Positions 16,879-25,795 are shown, counted from the stretch's first letter. The stretch: DNA of 62,064 nucleotides from DASPWW01 sp035637595 (GCA_035637595.1 DASPWW010000013.1:1-62064); one strand, 5' to 3'. The notes: generated from the letters alone by a model not told the origin. Numbers and translations are program-made.

Positions 16879-17339
16879 TGCACCGTCACATGCTGAAGTC
16901 GAAGATTCACCGGGCCACGGTCACCGCCTGCGACCCGGACTACGTGGGCAGCGTCACCATCGACGCCGAGCTGATGCGCCAGGCTGACCTGCTGCCCAAC
17001 GAGCAGGTCCACCTGTGGGACATCGAGAACGGGGCCCGGCTCGTCACCTACGCGATCGAGGGTCCGCCCGGTTCGGGGCAGGTGCAGGTCAACGGCGCCG
17101 CCGCCCGTCTCGTCAACCCGGGCGACAAGGTGATCGTCGTCTCGTACGGCAGCTACGGCGAGCAGGACCTCGACGCCTACTCGCCGATCGTCGTTCACGT
17201 CGCCGACAACAATCGAGTGGTCGGCGTGGACAGCAACCCCGAGGTCCTGCTGGCGGGATTCGGCGACCGATGGTTCGACGAGGTGCCGGGGTCGCTGGGC
17301 GCCGGCGGCGAATCGCTATCAGCGGGGAGCCTGCAGTGA
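16878..17339 (+). CDS. panD: aspartate 1-decarboxylase
   Basis: PanD makes beta-alanine from aspartate and matures by self-cleavage at a Gly-Ser bond to form a pyruvoyl group. Here Gly24-Ser25 (DYVGSVTID) is in the canonical place. MLKSKIHRATVT and the NGAAARLVNPGDKVI segment are also typical. At 153 residues the C-terminus is somewhat longer than usual, ending in a Gly/Ser-rich tail. The ATG overlaps the panC stop, and the panB GTG overlaps its own stop. Confidence 0.97.
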   Translation: MHRHMLKSKIHRATVTACDPDYVGSVTIDAELMRQADLLPNEQVHLWDIENGARLVTYAIEGPPGSGQVQVNGAAARLVNPGDKVIVVSYGSYGEQDLDAYSPIVVHVADNNRVVGVDSNPEVLLAGFGDRWFDEVPGSLGAGGESLSAGSLQ

Positions 17340-18253
17340 ACGATCGCCACGAGGTTCCGAACGCTCCCCCTGAGGAGCGCAGTCCGGTGACTGTCCCGAG
17401 GCTCGCCGAGATGAAGCGCTCGGGTGAGCCGATCGTGATGGTGACGGCCTACGACTACCCGTCGGCCGAGGTCGCCGAGGAGGCCGGCGTGGACGTCGTG
17501 CTCGTCGGCGATACCGCGGCGATGGTGGTGCTCGGATACGACTCGACCACTCCCGTGGGCATGGACGAGATGCTCACCATGGCCTCGGCGGTGCGGCGCG
17601 GCCTGCATACCCCGCTTCTTATCGGCGACATGCCGTTCGGCTCGTATGAGGCGTCGAACGAGGATGCGATCGCGAACGCGCAGCGCTTCGTCAAGGAGGC
17701 GGGGTGCGCGGCGGTCAAGCTGGAGCGCGGCGGCCCCTCGGTCGACAGGGCGCGCGCGATCGCCCGGTCGGGGATCCCGGTGATGGGCCACGTCGGGCTC
17801 ACGCCCCAGACCGCCAGCGCGCTTGGCGGCTTCAAGGCCCAGGGGCGGACCGCCGAGCAGGCTGCGAAGCTCGCGGAGGACGCTCTCGCCCTGCAAGCTG
17901 TCGGCTGCTTCGCGATCGTCTTCGAGGCGGTGCCGGCGGCGGTGACCGAAGCGCTGATGGAGAAGCTCGAGCTGCCGGTAATCGGCATCGGAGCCGGGCC
18001 GGCCACCGACGGCCAGGTGCTGGTCTTCCACGACCTGCTCGGGATCTACGGCGACCAGGTACCCCGCTTCGTGAAGCGCTACGCCGACCTGCGCGGCGAG
18101 ATGGTGACCGGCATGCGCGCCTACGCCGAGGACGTCCGCCGGGGGCGCTTCCCTGCCGACGAGCACACCTACTCGATCGACCCCGCCGAGCTCGACGAGT
18201 TCAGGGACTACCTCAACCAGGAAAGCCTCGCCGGCTCCGCCTGGGACTGGTAG
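17336..18253 (+). CDS. panB: 3-methyl-2-oxobutanoate hydroxymethyltransferase
   Basis: PanB makes ketopantoate from ketoisovalerate and methylene-tetrahydrofolate. The TIM-barrel motifs are clear: MVTAYDYPSA, VLVGDTAAMVVLG with the metal aspartate, PLLIGDMPFGSYE, VKLERGG, and GHVGLTPQ. From GTG 17336 the protein is 305 residues, about 25 longer than typical; a GTG inside RSPVTVPRL is an alternative start. The GTGA overlap with panD favours 17336. It is the last gene of the pan operon, followed by a new promoter region. Confidence 0.96.
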   Translation: MNDRHEVPNAPPEERSPVTVPRLAEMKRSGEPIVMVTAYDYPSAEVAEEAGVDVVLVGDTAAMVVLGYDSTTPVGMDEMLTMASAVRRGLHTPLLIGDMPFGSYEASNEDAIANAQRFVKEAGCAAVKLERGGPSVDRARAIARSGIPVMGHVGLTPQTASALGGFKAQGRTAEQAAKLAEDALALQAVGCFAIVFEAVPAAVTEALMEKLELPVIGIGAGPATDGQVLVFHDLLGIYGDQVPRFVKRYADLRGEMVTGMRAYAEDVRRGRFPADEHTYSIDPAELDEFRDYLNQESLAGSAWDW

Positions 18254-18292
18254 GCGTCCACCACCGCGCGTAACCCGGCGTTCCGGCCGGGG

Positions 18293-18331
18293 TACAATAT
18301 CTTGTAACTATCCGCACGAAACCGCGTGCGG
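18293..18331 (+). promoter_or_regulatory. promoter (-10 TACAAT) and 5'-UTR hairpin before the DUF378 gene
   Basis: TACAAT at 18293-18298 is a good -10 and is part of the inverted repeat TACAA-TATC-TTGTA (18293-18306). No clear -35 is visible. Downstream, CCGCACG/CGTGCGG (18312-18331) can form a 7-bp hairpin in the leader, ahead of the ribosome site at about 18349-18355. Confidence 0.45.
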
Positions 18332-18360
18332 TCGACTTCGCGGAAAGCGAGGTGAGAAGC

Positions 18361-18591
18361 ATGGAGACGCTGAAGTGGTTCGAGCCGGTCGCCCTGCTGC
18401 TGATGGTGATCGGCGCCCTGAGCTGGGGCATCCTCGGGCTGACCGACACGAACGTGCTCACCGAGATCTTCGGGACCGGCACGCTCACCGACGTCGTGTA
18501 CGTGATCGTCGGGTTGGCCGGGCTCATCTACCTGCCGAGGCTGTTCGAGGCCTTCCATATCGGTCACGGCCCGCACCCGAGAGGGGTCTGA
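18361..18591 (+). CDS. DUF378-family small membrane protein
   Basis: The 76-residue protein has two membrane helices with the DUF378 pattern: LMVIGALSWGILGL, then DVVYVIVGLAGLIYL. A strong ribosome site GAGGTGA lies 5 nt upstream of ATG 18361, which decides this start over the in-frame GTG 9 nt earlier. The C-terminus is His/Gly-rich. The function of the family is unknown. It has its own promoter and is followed by two hairpins, so it is likely monocistronic. Confidence 0.85.
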   Translation: METLKWFEPVALLLMVIGALSWGILGLTDTNVLTEIFGTGTLTDVVYVIVGLAGLIYLPRLFEAFHIGHGPHPRGV

Positions 18592-18624
18592 CCGAGCAAG
18601 CGGGCATCAGGACCCTCCCCGAGC

Positions 18625-18656
18625 GGCGCCGGCTCCTCCCCCAGCGAGCCGGCGCC
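18625..18656 (+). terminator. first of two tandem hairpins after the DUF378 gene
   Basis: Perfect 11-bp arms GGCGCCGGCTC and GAGCCGGCGCC flank a 10-nt loop. There is no U-run, as is common for high-G+C terminators. Confidence 0.55.
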
Positions 18657-18660
18657 ACGC

Positions 18661-18688
18661 GCGAGCCGGGCCACGTGGCCCGGCTCGC
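18661..18688 (+). terminator. second hairpin: 28-bp perfect palindrome
   Basis: GCGAGCCGGGCC-ACGT-GGCCCGGCTCGC is a perfect palindrome 4 nt after the first hairpin and shares the GAGCCGG core with it. It ends 39 nt before the YjbQ-family start, so it may terminate the upstream gene or act as a site for the downstream one. Confidence 0.55.
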
Positions 18689-18727
18689 TCATCGGTGGGC
18701 CTGGCGAAGCTGCGGTAGTTTCAGTCC

Positions 18728-19144
18728 GTGGCGGTTACCACCGGGGAGCTGCGCCTGTCCACCGAGGGAGACGCCGACGTGATCGACATCACCGCTGGTG
18801 TGGAGCGCGTGGTCCGGTCGGCCGGGATCGGCGAGGGCGTGGTCACCGCGTTCGTGCGCGGCTCGACGGCCGCGATCACGACGATGGAGCACGAGCCCGG
18901 CGGGGTCCACGACCTGCGGGCGCTGCTCGACCGCCTCGTCCCGCAGCACGGCGACTACGAGCACAACCGGCTCAACCACGACACGAACTCCCACGCCCAC
19001 CAGCGGGCCTCTTTGATCGGCGCCTCGGAGGCGGTCCCGGTGCTCGACGGGCGGCTGGCGCTCGGCACCTGGCAGCAGCTCGTCCTGATCGACTTCGACG
19101 ATCGCGCGCGCGACCGGACCGTGGTCGTCCAGGTGGTCTCCTAG
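18728..19144 (+). CDS. YjbQ (UPF0047) family protein
   Basis: The 138-residue product matches the small single-domain UPF0047/YjbQ family (thiamin-phosphate-synthase-like side activity has been described for members). The family signature HNRLNHDTNSHAHQR region holds several His and Asp residues near 76-92, followed by GTWQQLVLIDFD near 114-125. The start is GTG 18728, without a strong ribosome site. Family members are usually trimeric and metal-binding. The physiological role is uncertain. Confidence 0.9.
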   Translation: MAVTTGELRLSTEGDADVIDITAGVERVVRSAGIGEGVVTAFVRGSTAAITTMEHEPGGVHDLRALLDRLVPQHGDYEHNRLNHDTNSHAHQRASLIGASEAVPVLDGRLALGTWQQLVLIDFDDRARDRTVVVQVVS

Positions 19145-19167
19145 TGGGGGCCAACTAGCCCAGCTCC

Positions 19168-20205
19168 GTGCCGGAGGCGGGCCAGCCCTCCTCGCGCCGC
19201 CGCGCGCTGACCGCAGCGGCCGGCGTCGCGGCCGCGGCCGCGCTGGTCGCGGCGCTGGCGCTGTCCGGCGCCTTCTCCGGCGAGGAGAAGGACGAACCCC
19301 AGGCCACGGTCCCCGTTCCATCCTCGACCCCAAATGGGGAGGGCGGCGAGCGCGGCGGCGGGCCTGCCGCGCCGCCTCGGATCGAGACGATTCGGGTGGG
19401 CGGCCGGCCCACCGCGCTCGCCGTCGGGGACGGCAGGGTGTGGGTCGCCGATCCGTTCTCGGCGCGCGCGTCGGCGGTCGAGACCGGCGGGGAAGGCCAG
19501 CCTCGGGTCACGTCGTTTTCGCTTGCGGGCCCTGCTTCCGCGGTGGCCGCCGGGTCTGGCGGGGTCTTCTACACGCTCCAGGAGCGAGAGGCGCTGGAGC
19601 GGCGAGATCCGCTCGATCCCGCCGCCCCCGGCGAGACGATTGATCTGGACGGATTCGCGTCCGCGGTCGAGACCGGGGAGGGGAGCGTCTGGGCGCTGGT
19701 CGAGAACGCGGTCGAGCGCGTCGACCCGGCCACCGGCGAGATCGGCGACGAGATCGCAGCCGGGGGGTTCGCGAGCGGCCTGGCCGTGACCGACGGGGCG
19801 GTGTGGCTGGTCGCCGACAACCGCGAGGTGACCAAGATCGACGCGGGGTCAGGCGAGGCCGAGGGCGACTTCGTCGAGGTGCCCGACGCGGTCAGCGTGG
19901 CGACCGGCGAAGGGTCGGCGTGGGTACTCTCGGCCACCGGCGCGGTCACCCGGATCGACGCCGGCTCGCTCGCTGTGGTCGGCGATCCGTTGCTCGTGCG
20001 GGGCGCGCTCGACGTCGCCGTCGGCGAGGGCGCGGTCTGGGTCAGCTCGGCCGACGGCACCGTGACGCGGCTCGACCCCGCATCCGGCGAGGTCGTCGGC
20101 GATCCGCTGCCGGTCGGCGAAGAGCCGGACGCCGTCGCCGTGGGAGCGGGCGCCGTGTGGGTCGCTAACGCGGGCGATGGGACGCTGACCCGAATCGACC
20201 CGTAG
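19168..20205 (+). CDS. membrane-anchored propeller-like repeat protein
   Basis: The 345-residue product has a short basic N-terminus, one hydrophobic segment at about residues 13-34, a Pro/Gly-rich linker, and then repeats of about 40 residues. Each contains a pattern like AVAVGEGAVWVA...G.VTRIDP, as in YncE/PQQ-type beta-propellers. Six or seven blades fit the extracellular part. Sugar or protein binding outside the cell is possible, but no enzyme motif is seen. The GTG start follows the YjbQ stop by 23 nt. Confidence 0.72.
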   Translation: MPEAGQPSSRRRALTAAAGVAAAAALVAALALSGAFSGEEKDEPQATVPVPSSTPNGEGGERGGGPAAPPRIETIRVGGRPTALAVGDGRVWVADPFSARASAVETGGEGQPRVTSFSLAGPASAVAAGSGGVFYTLQEREALERRDPLDPAAPGETIDLDGFASAVETGEGSVWALVENAVERVDPATGEIGDEIAAGGFASGLAVTDGAVWLVADNREVTKIDAGSGEAEGDFVEVPDAVSVATGEGSAWVLSATGAVTRIDAGSLAVVGDPLLVRGALDVAVGEGAVWVSSADGTVTRLDPASGEVVGDPLPVGEEPDAVAVGAGAVWVANAGDGTLTRIDP

Positions 20206-20245
20206 CCCGGCTCACAGCCCCGGGTCGCCGCGTCCGGGTGGGCGG

Positions 20246-20836
20246 TCAGCTCCGCTTGAAGTCGATCTCGCGCAGCACCTTCGCCGGCGCGCCGGCGGCG
20301 ATCACACCGCGCGGCAGGTCCTGCGTGACGACCGAGTTCGCGCCGATCACGCAGCGGTCGCCGATCTCGACCCCGCCGGTCACCACGCAGTTGACACCGA
20401 ACCAGCAGTTCGAGCCGATCCGGACCGGCCCGCGGGCGACGAAGCCCTGCCGTGTTATCGGCTTGTCCGGGTCTTCGTAGGCGTGGTCGGAGTCGCCGAC
20501 GAAACAGTTGTTGGCGAACATCACGTAGTCGCCGATCTCGACCCGCTCCATCGCCGCGAGCATCGTGTTGCGGTTCAGGAAGCACTCCTTCCCGATCTCG
20601 ATCCGCGCCTCGGGGGCGAAGGTGAGCCAGCAGCCGGGCTCGAGCAGGGTCCCCTCCCCCACCACCAGCCTTCCCTGGTCGAGCGCCTCGAGCACCTCGC
20701 CCTCGACCGGGTAGCGGATGTATGCCCCGGCGCGCGCCATGTGGCGGTTGATGCGCAGCCTGCGCAGCCGCCTGCGGTTGCGTTCGTACCAGCGTCGCTT
20801 GACCCACCACAGTCGCCAGCCGCTCGACTCCGCCAC
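20246..20836 (-). CDS. hexapeptide-repeat (left-handed beta-helix) acyltransferase
   Basis: The 196-residue protein has a basic N-terminal region (RRWYERNRRRLRRLRINRHM) followed by hexapeptide repeats (IGKECF, IGDYVMFANNCFVGDSDHAY, IGSNCWFGVNCVV, IGDRCVIGANSVV) and the closing GVIAAGAPAKVLREI. Such enzymes O-acetylate sugars or cell-surface glycans; His in DSDHAY is the likely catalytic base. It starts with GTG 20836 and is transcribed divergently from the protease. The acceptor is unknown. Confidence 0.88.
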   Translation of the reverse strand: MAESSGWRLWWVKRRWYERNRRRLRRLRINRHMARAGAYIRYPVEGEVLEALDQGRLVVGEGTLLEPGCWLTFAPEARIEIGKECFLNRNTMLAAMERVEIGDYVMFANNCFVGDSDHAYEDPDKPITRQGFVARGPVRIGSNCWFGVNCVVTGGVEIGDRCVIGANSVVTQDLPRGVIAAGAPAKVLREIDFKRS

Positions 20837-20866
20837 TCCGCAAGGCTCTCAGACCGGGGGGCGTCC

Positions 20867-20895
20867 TTGCCTGCCGACGCCCAATCCGCTATGGA
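20867..20895 (+). promoter_or_regulatory. promoter of the HtrA-like protease
   Basis: TTGCCT (20867-20872) and TATGGA (20890-20895) are spaced by 17 nt, a good sigma-A-type match. The GGGAGGTC ribosome site precedes the ATG at 20929. Confidence 0.55.
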
Positions 20896-20928
20896 TACCC
20901 TGCTCCGCAACTATTTTCGGGAGGTCGC

Positions 20929-22095
20929 ATGACGACTCGCACCGTGCTCAAGGCACGTGGAATGTTCGCCTTCGGGGCGATCGCAGGAATGCTGCTCGTC
21001 GCAGGTTGCGGCGGAGACGGCGAGGAGGGCCCCACGCCGCTCGACCCGCAGGAGGTGATCTCCCAGTCCTCGCCGGGAGTGGTCGAGATCGTCGGCAAGT
21101 CCGGGGATGAGACTTTTGGCGGCAGTGGATTCATCTACGACGCCGGGCCACCGGTGCGACTCCTGACCAACTCCCACGTCATCGAGGGCCTGTCAGGGAT
21201 CCAGGTCAAGGTCGGCGACCAGCTTCCGACCGTCGCGGGACGGGTCGTCGGCCAGGCGCCGTGCGACGACGTCGCTGTGGTCGAGCTGCCCTCTCCTCCG
21301 GCCGACGTCACGGCGCTGACGCTGGGCGACTCGGATGGCGTCGAGCGCGGAGCGCAGGTGACGGCACTCGGATACCCGGACCAGTTCCAGCGCTACAAGC
21401 AGCAGACCGTCAGCTCCACCGAGGGCGACGTCTCGAACCCGGATCTCGTCGGCAACGAGATCAGCCAGGACCTCCCGCAGTACCCGAACCTGATCGCGCA
21501 CACCGCCGCGCTCAACCCGGGTAACAGCGGCGGGCCGCTGATGGACGAGTTCGGCGACGTCGTCGGGGTCAACACCCTGACCGCCGCCGGCAAGGGCAAC
21601 CAGGGCCAGTACTACTCGATCGACATCAACACGGCCAAGTCGCTGCTTCCGACCCTCGAGTCGGGCCAGGACAAGTCCTACGTCGGTTGGGGGGTCATCC
21701 CGCTCGAGCTGATACCTCTGGCCGTCCGGGCGCAGGACTACGTCGACACCTACGGGGTGGACCCGTCGCTGGCGAAGTCCTTCGCGCTGTACGACCAGAA
21801 GAACTTCGGCCCGGGCCTGTACGTGTACGGCACGGACAGCGGCTCGCCCGCCGACAAGAAGGTGTTCCCCGGCGACCTGATCACCGCGCTGAACGGCACG
21901 CACGTCCAGACGGTGAGCCAGGTCTGCAAGACGCTGCAGAGCAGCTCGCCCGGCGACACCATTCGCGTGAGCGGTGTGGCGCTGACGTCGACTCCGGACC
22001 TGTCCGACTCGGGTGACACGTTCACCGAGGAGGTCAAGCTCCCTGAGGAGCAGGTGCCGGCGACGTCGACCACGTCGACGACCACGACGCCGTAG
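20929..22095 (+). CDS. lipoprotein HtrA/DegP-like trypsin-type serine protease with PDZ domain
   Basis: The 388-residue protein has a lipoprotein signal with lipobox LLVAGC (Cys27). The catalytic triad is His83 (TNSHVIEG), Asp114 (DDVAVVEL) and Ser200 (NPGNSGGPL). A PDZ-like domain covers about residues 240-360, ending in a Ser/Thr-rich tail (TSTTSTTTT). It should degrade or chaperone misfolded proteins outside the membrane. It has a good promoter and ribosome site and is followed by a strong hairpin, so it is probably a single-gene unit. Confidence 0.92.
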   Translation: MTTRTVLKARGMFAFGAIAGMLLVAGCGGDGEEGPTPLDPQEVISQSSPGVVEIVGKSGDETFGGSGFIYDAGPPVRLLTNSHVIEGLSGIQVKVGDQLPTVAGRVVGQAPCDDVAVVELPSPPADVTALTLGDSDGVERGAQVTALGYPDQFQRYKQQTVSSTEGDVSNPDLVGNEISQDLPQYPNLIAHTAALNPGNSGGPLMDEFGDVVGVNTLTAAGKGNQGQYYSIDINTAKSLLPTLESGQDKSYVGWGVIPLELIPLAVRAQDYVDTYGVDPSLAKSFALYDQKNFGPGLYVYGTDSGSPADKKVFPGDLITALNGTHVQTVSQVCKTLQSSSPGDTIRVSGVALTSTPDLSDSGDTFTEEVKLPEEQVPATSTTSTTTTP

Positions 22096-22117
22096 TCGCG
22101 GGCCGATAGGCAGTTGG

Positions 22118-22149
22118 GCGAACGCCCCCTCGCGAGAGGGGGCGTTCGC
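22118..22149 (+). terminator. strong terminator-like hairpin after the protease gene
   Basis: Perfect 14-bp arms GCGAACGCCCCCTC and GAGGGGGCGTTCGC flank the loop GCGA. Confidence 0.75.
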
Positions 22150-22201
22150 ATGCGTCCCGTAGAGTCCAGGGGCCCAAACCGAAAACCTGAAGGGGGAAGC
22201 G

Positions 22202-22702
22202 TTGGCGCTATTCGAGGTCGATCAGGCGAAGCAGGAGGAGTGGAAGCGGAAGTACCGTGAGGCGGTGGCGTCGAAGTTGGACGGCTCCGACGTGCTCGCG
22301 GTCGGTCCCTTCCAGCGCACCGGCCAGTACTTCCTCACCATCCCGCTGATCGGCCAGCTCATGGGGCTGATCCTGTACCTCGTGCACGCGGTGTTCCAGA
22401 AGCGGCGCTCGGGCGGACTACCGAGCAACTACCTGCTCGTCGTAACTGCCGACAAGGTCCACGCCTTCAAGTACCGCGGCTCGTACGGCGGCGTGAAGGT
22501 CAAGGACGAGGTCGCCGTCTGGAACCGCTCCGACCTGCGACTCGTCGACCGGCAGGATGGAGCATTGGCTACGACGCTCACCTTCGAGGCGACCGAGGAC
22601 GGGGAGAGGGCGAGCTTCAAGGCCAACACGCCGAAGTTGAGCTCGAATCCGTGGAGCGCAGAGGTCGTCGAGCTGATCGAGGGGGGCGGCTCGCCGGCGT
22701 GA
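22202..22702 (+). CDS. hypothetical membrane-associated protein
   Basis: The 166-residue product starts at TTG 22202 behind GGGGGAAGCG. It has an N-terminal charged helix (QAKQEEWKRKYREAV), one hydrophobic segment at about residues 43-62, and a beta-rich C-terminal half (LLVVTADKVHAFKYRG...). That half resembles PH-like bacterial membrane proteins, a loose impression only. Its stop overlaps the GTG of a 39-codon membrane-peptide gene, so the two likely work together. Confidence 0.72.
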   Translation: MALFEVDQAKQEEWKRKYREAVASKLDGSDVLAVGPFQRTGQYFLTIPLIGQLMGLILYLVHAVFQKRRSGGLPSNYLLVVTADKVHAFKYRGSYGGVKVKDEVAVWNRSDLRLVDRQDGALATTLTFEATEDGERASFKANTPKLSSNPWSAEVVELIEGGGSPA

Positions 22703-22818
22703 GCCCCGTCCACACGAAGGGACCGGGCGGCGGTTACTGGTACTACTACGCCCCGATCGCGCTGCTCGTGATCTTCGTCGCGCTCGTGTTCGCGTTCGGT
22801 CTCGTCGAGCTGCGTTAG
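22699..22818 (+). CDS. 39-residue single-span membrane protein
   Basis: This ORF begins at GTG 22699, overlapping the previous stop (GTGA), and ends at TAG 22818. It encodes a short Gly/Tyr-rich N-terminus (GGGYWYYYAP) and one membrane helix (IALLVIFVALVFAFGLV). The overlap and strong hydrophobic bias support it as real. It is translationally coupled to the hypothetical membrane-associated protein. Confidence 0.6.
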   Translation: MSPVHTKGPGGGYWYYYAPIALLVIFVALVFAFGLVELR

Positions 22819-22828
22819 CCTCGCAGCG

Positions 22829-25795
22829 CTACGCGGCTACCGGCTCGCGGGGCTTGCGGCCCTTGACCCGCGGCGCCTCGGGCTCGACCAGACCTGCCAG
22901 GAACCTGCCGGTGTAGGAGCCGGGAATCCCGGCGACGTGCTCGGGCGTGCCGGTCGCGACCACCTCGCCGCCGTGCTCGCCGCCCTCGGGGCCGAGGTCG
23001 ATCAGGCTGTCGGCCGACTTGATCACGTCGAGGTTGTGCTCGATCACGACCACGGTGTTGCCGGCGTCGACGAGGCGGCCCAGGACCTCGAGAAGGCGCT
23101 GCACGTCGGCGAAGTGCAGCCCGGTCGTCGGCTCGTCGAGGATGTAGAGCGTGTCGCCGGTCGCGACCTTCGAAAGCTCGGTTGCGAGCTTGACGCGCTG
23201 CGCCTCGCCGCCCGACAACGTCGTCGCCGGCTGACCGAGACGGATGTAGTCGAGGCCGACATCGTGCAGCGTCTGGAGGCGGCGGTGGATCTTCGGGATG
23301 TGCGCGAAGAACTCGACCGCCTCCTCGACCGACATGTCGAGCACGTCGGCGATCGACTTGCCCTTGAAGCGAACCTCGAGCGTCTCGCGGTTGTAGCGAC
23401 GCCCGTGGCACTGCTCGCACGGCACATAGACGTCTGGCAGGAAGTGCATCTCGATCTTGATCTGGCCGTCCCCGCTGCACACCTCGCAGCGCCCGCCCTT
23501 GACGTTGAAGCTGAAACGCCCCGGGGCGTAGCCGCGCGCCCGTGACTCGCGCGTCTTCGAGAACAGCTCGCGGATGTGGTCGAAGACTCCCGTGTAGGTG
23601 GCCGGATTCGACCGCGGCGTGCGCCCGATCGGCGACTGGTCGATGTTGATGATCTTGTCGATCTGATCGAGGCCCTCGATGCGGTGGTGCGTGCCCGGGC
23701 GCAGCCGGGCGCGATGCAGGCGGTTGGCGACGGCGCGGTAGAGGATCTCGTTGACGAGCGTCGACTTCCCCGAACCTGAGACCCCTGTCACGCAGCAGAA
23801 CACCCCGAGCGGCACCTCGACGTCGATGACCTTGAGGTTGTGCTGGCTCGCGCCGCGGATTCGCAGGTCGCCGTTCGGCACCCGCCTCTCGTCCGGTACC
23901 GGGATCTCGCGCTTGCCCGCCAGGTACTGGCCGGTCAGCGAGCTCGAGTCGGCGGCGATCGCCTTCGGAGGGCCCTCCGAGACCACGTGGCCGCCGTGCT
24001 CGCCCGCCCCCGGGCCGAGGTCGACGACGTGATCCGCGGAGCGGATCGTGCCCTCGTCGTGCTCGACCACGATCACGGTGTTGCCGAGGTCGCGTAGCCG
24101 GGCGAGCGTCGCGATCAGCTTGGCGTTGTCGCGCTGGTGGAGGCCGATCGAGGGTTCGTCGAGGATGTAGAGGACGCCGACGAGGCTCGAGCCGATCTGG
24201 GTCGCGAGGCGGATCCGTTGCGCCTCGCCGCCCGACAGCGTCGTGGCGGCGCGCTCCAGCGACAGGTAGCCGATCCCGACGCTGTCGAGGAAGCGCAGCC
24301 GCTCGGCGATCTCGCGGACGATCAGGCGCGCGATCGTGCGCTCTGTGTCGGTCAGCTCGAGGGCCTCGATCCACTCCAGCCCGGCGCGCGCCGACAGCTG
24401 CGTGAACTGGTGGATGTTGAGCCCGCCAACCGTGACTGCGAGGCTCTCGGGGCGAAGCCGCGCGCCCTCGCAGGCGGGGCAGGGCTGAAGCGCCATGCAG
24501 GACTCGATTCGCTCGCGCGTCTTGTCGGAGTCGGTGTTGCGGTAGCGGCGCTCGAGCTCGGCGAGGATGCCCCCGAAGCGCACCGTGTAGTAGCGGCGCC
24601 GCCCGTAGCGATTGCGGTAGGTGACATCGTGGCGCTCGTCGCCGGTGCCGTTGAGGATCACGTCGCGATCGCGCTTGCGCAGGTCCTGCCACGGCGTGTC
24701 GAGGTCGATCCCGCGGCTCTCGGCCACGGCCTCGAAGAGGCGCTGGTGGTAGCGCGAGGCGGAGCGCATGAAGGGCTGCAGGGCGCCCTCCGAGATCGAG
24801 AGCGTGGGGTCCGGGATCACCAACTCGGGGTCGACGACGCGCTGGAAGCCGAGCCCGTGGCAGCGCTCGCAGCAGCCGTGCGGCGAGTTGAAGGAGAAGA
24901 TCCGCGGCTCGAGCTCGGGCATCGAGGTACCGCACTTCAGGCACGCGAAGCGCTCCGAGAAGATCAGCCTGCGCCCATCCCCGGAACCGTCCTCTCCCCC
25001 GCGGCCCAGCGCGCCGGGGCCCTGCGCGGCGAGCGTCCCGCCGAGCTCCGCCGGGCTCGCCCCATCGCCCGAGTCGACGAGCTCGACCTCGACCATCCCC
25101 TCCGCCAGGCCGGTAGCGGCCTCGACCGACTCGGCGAGCCGCTTGCGCAGGTCCTCCTTCATCACGAGGCGATCGACGACCACCGAGATGTCGTGCTTGT
25201 ACTTCTTGTCGAGCTCGATGTCCTCGTCGAGCCGCCGCAGGTCGCCATCGATCACTGCCCGCGAGTAACCCTGCGCCCTGATCCCGTCGAGGAGCTTCGC
25301 GTACTCGCCCTTGCGCCCGCGCACGACCGGCGCCATGACCATGAAGCGCGTGCGGCCGGGCAGGGTCATCAGCCGATCGGTGATCTGCTCGATCGACTGA
25401 CCGGCGATCGGGGCGCCGCACTTGTGGCAGTGGGGATGGCCGACGCGCGCCCACAGCAGCCTCAGGTAGTCGTAGATCTCGGTCACGGTGCCGACCGTCG
25501 ACCGCGGGTTGCGCGACGTCGTCTTCTGGTCGATCGAGATCGCCGGCGAGAGGCCCTCGATCGAGTCGACGTCGGGCTTCTCCATCTGGCCGAGGAACTG
25601 GCGCGCGTATGCGGATAGCGACTCGACGTAGAGGCGCTGGCCCTCCGCGTAGATCGTGTCGAACGCGAGGCTCGACTTGCCCGAGCCCGACAGCCCGGTT
25701 ATCACGATCAGGGCCTCCCTGGGCAAGGACAGATCGACGCCCTTGAGGTTGTGGGCGCGCGCACCCGAGATGACTATCTGGTCCGGAGCCGCCAT
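22829..25795 (-). CDS. uvrA: excinuclease ABC subunit A
   Basis: UvrA is the damage-sensing ABC ATPase of nucleotide excision repair. The 988-residue product has two ABC modules: Walker A GLSGSGKSS near residue 33 and GVSGSGKST in the second half. ABC signatures (TLSGGEAQR, twice), zinc-binding CHKC and CERC/CEVC pairs, and EHNLDVIKSAD complete the fold. The start is ATG 25795 at the canonical MAAPDQIVISGARAHNLK; the open frame upstream to 26104 crosses the divergent VOC gene and is not coding. The window also has uvrB but no uvrC. Confidence 0.98.
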   Translation of the reverse strand: MAAPDQIVISGARAHNLKGVDLSLPREALIVITGLSGSGKSSLAFDTIYAEGQRLYVESLSAYARQFLGQMEKPDVDSIEGLSPAISIDQKTTSRNPRSTVGTVTEIYDYLRLLWARVGHPHCHKCGAPIAGQSIEQITDRLMTLPGRTRFMVMAPVVRGRKGEYAKLLDGIRAQGYSRAVIDGDLRRLDEDIELDKKYKHDISVVVDRLVMKEDLRKRLAESVEAATGLAEGMVEVELVDSGDGASPAELGGTLAAQGPGALGRGGEDGSGDGRRLIFSERFACLKCGTSMPELEPRIFSFNSPHGCCERCHGLGFQRVVDPELVIPDPTLSISEGALQPFMRSASRYHQRLFEAVAESRGIDLDTPWQDLRKRDRDVILNGTGDERHDVTYRNRYGRRRYYTVRFGGILAELERRYRNTDSDKTRERIESCMALQPCPACEGARLRPESLAVTVGGLNIHQFTQLSARAGLEWIEALELTDTERTIARLIVREIAERLRFLDSVGIGYLSLERAATTLSGGEAQRIRLATQIGSSLVGVLYILDEPSIGLHQRDNAKLIATLARLRDLGNTVIVVEHDEGTIRSADHVVDLGPGAGEHGGHVVSEGPPKAIAADSSSLTGQYLAGKREIPVPDERRVPNGDLRIRGASQHNLKVIDVEVPLGVFCCVTGVSGSGKSTLVNEILYRAVANRLHRARLRPGTHHRIEGLDQIDKIINIDQSPIGRTPRSNPATYTGVFDHIRELFSKTRESRARGYAPGRFSFNVKGGRCEVCSGDGQIKIEMHFLPDVYVPCEQCHGRRYNRETLEVRFKGKSIADVLDMSVEEAVEFFAHIPKIHRRLQTLHDVGLDYIRLGQPATTLSGGEAQRVKLATELSKVATGDTLYILDEPTTGLHFADVQRLLEVLGRLVDAGNTVVVIEHNLDVIKSADSLIDLGPEGGEHGGEVVATGTPEHVAGIPGSYTGRFLAGLVEPEAPRVKGRKPREPVAA

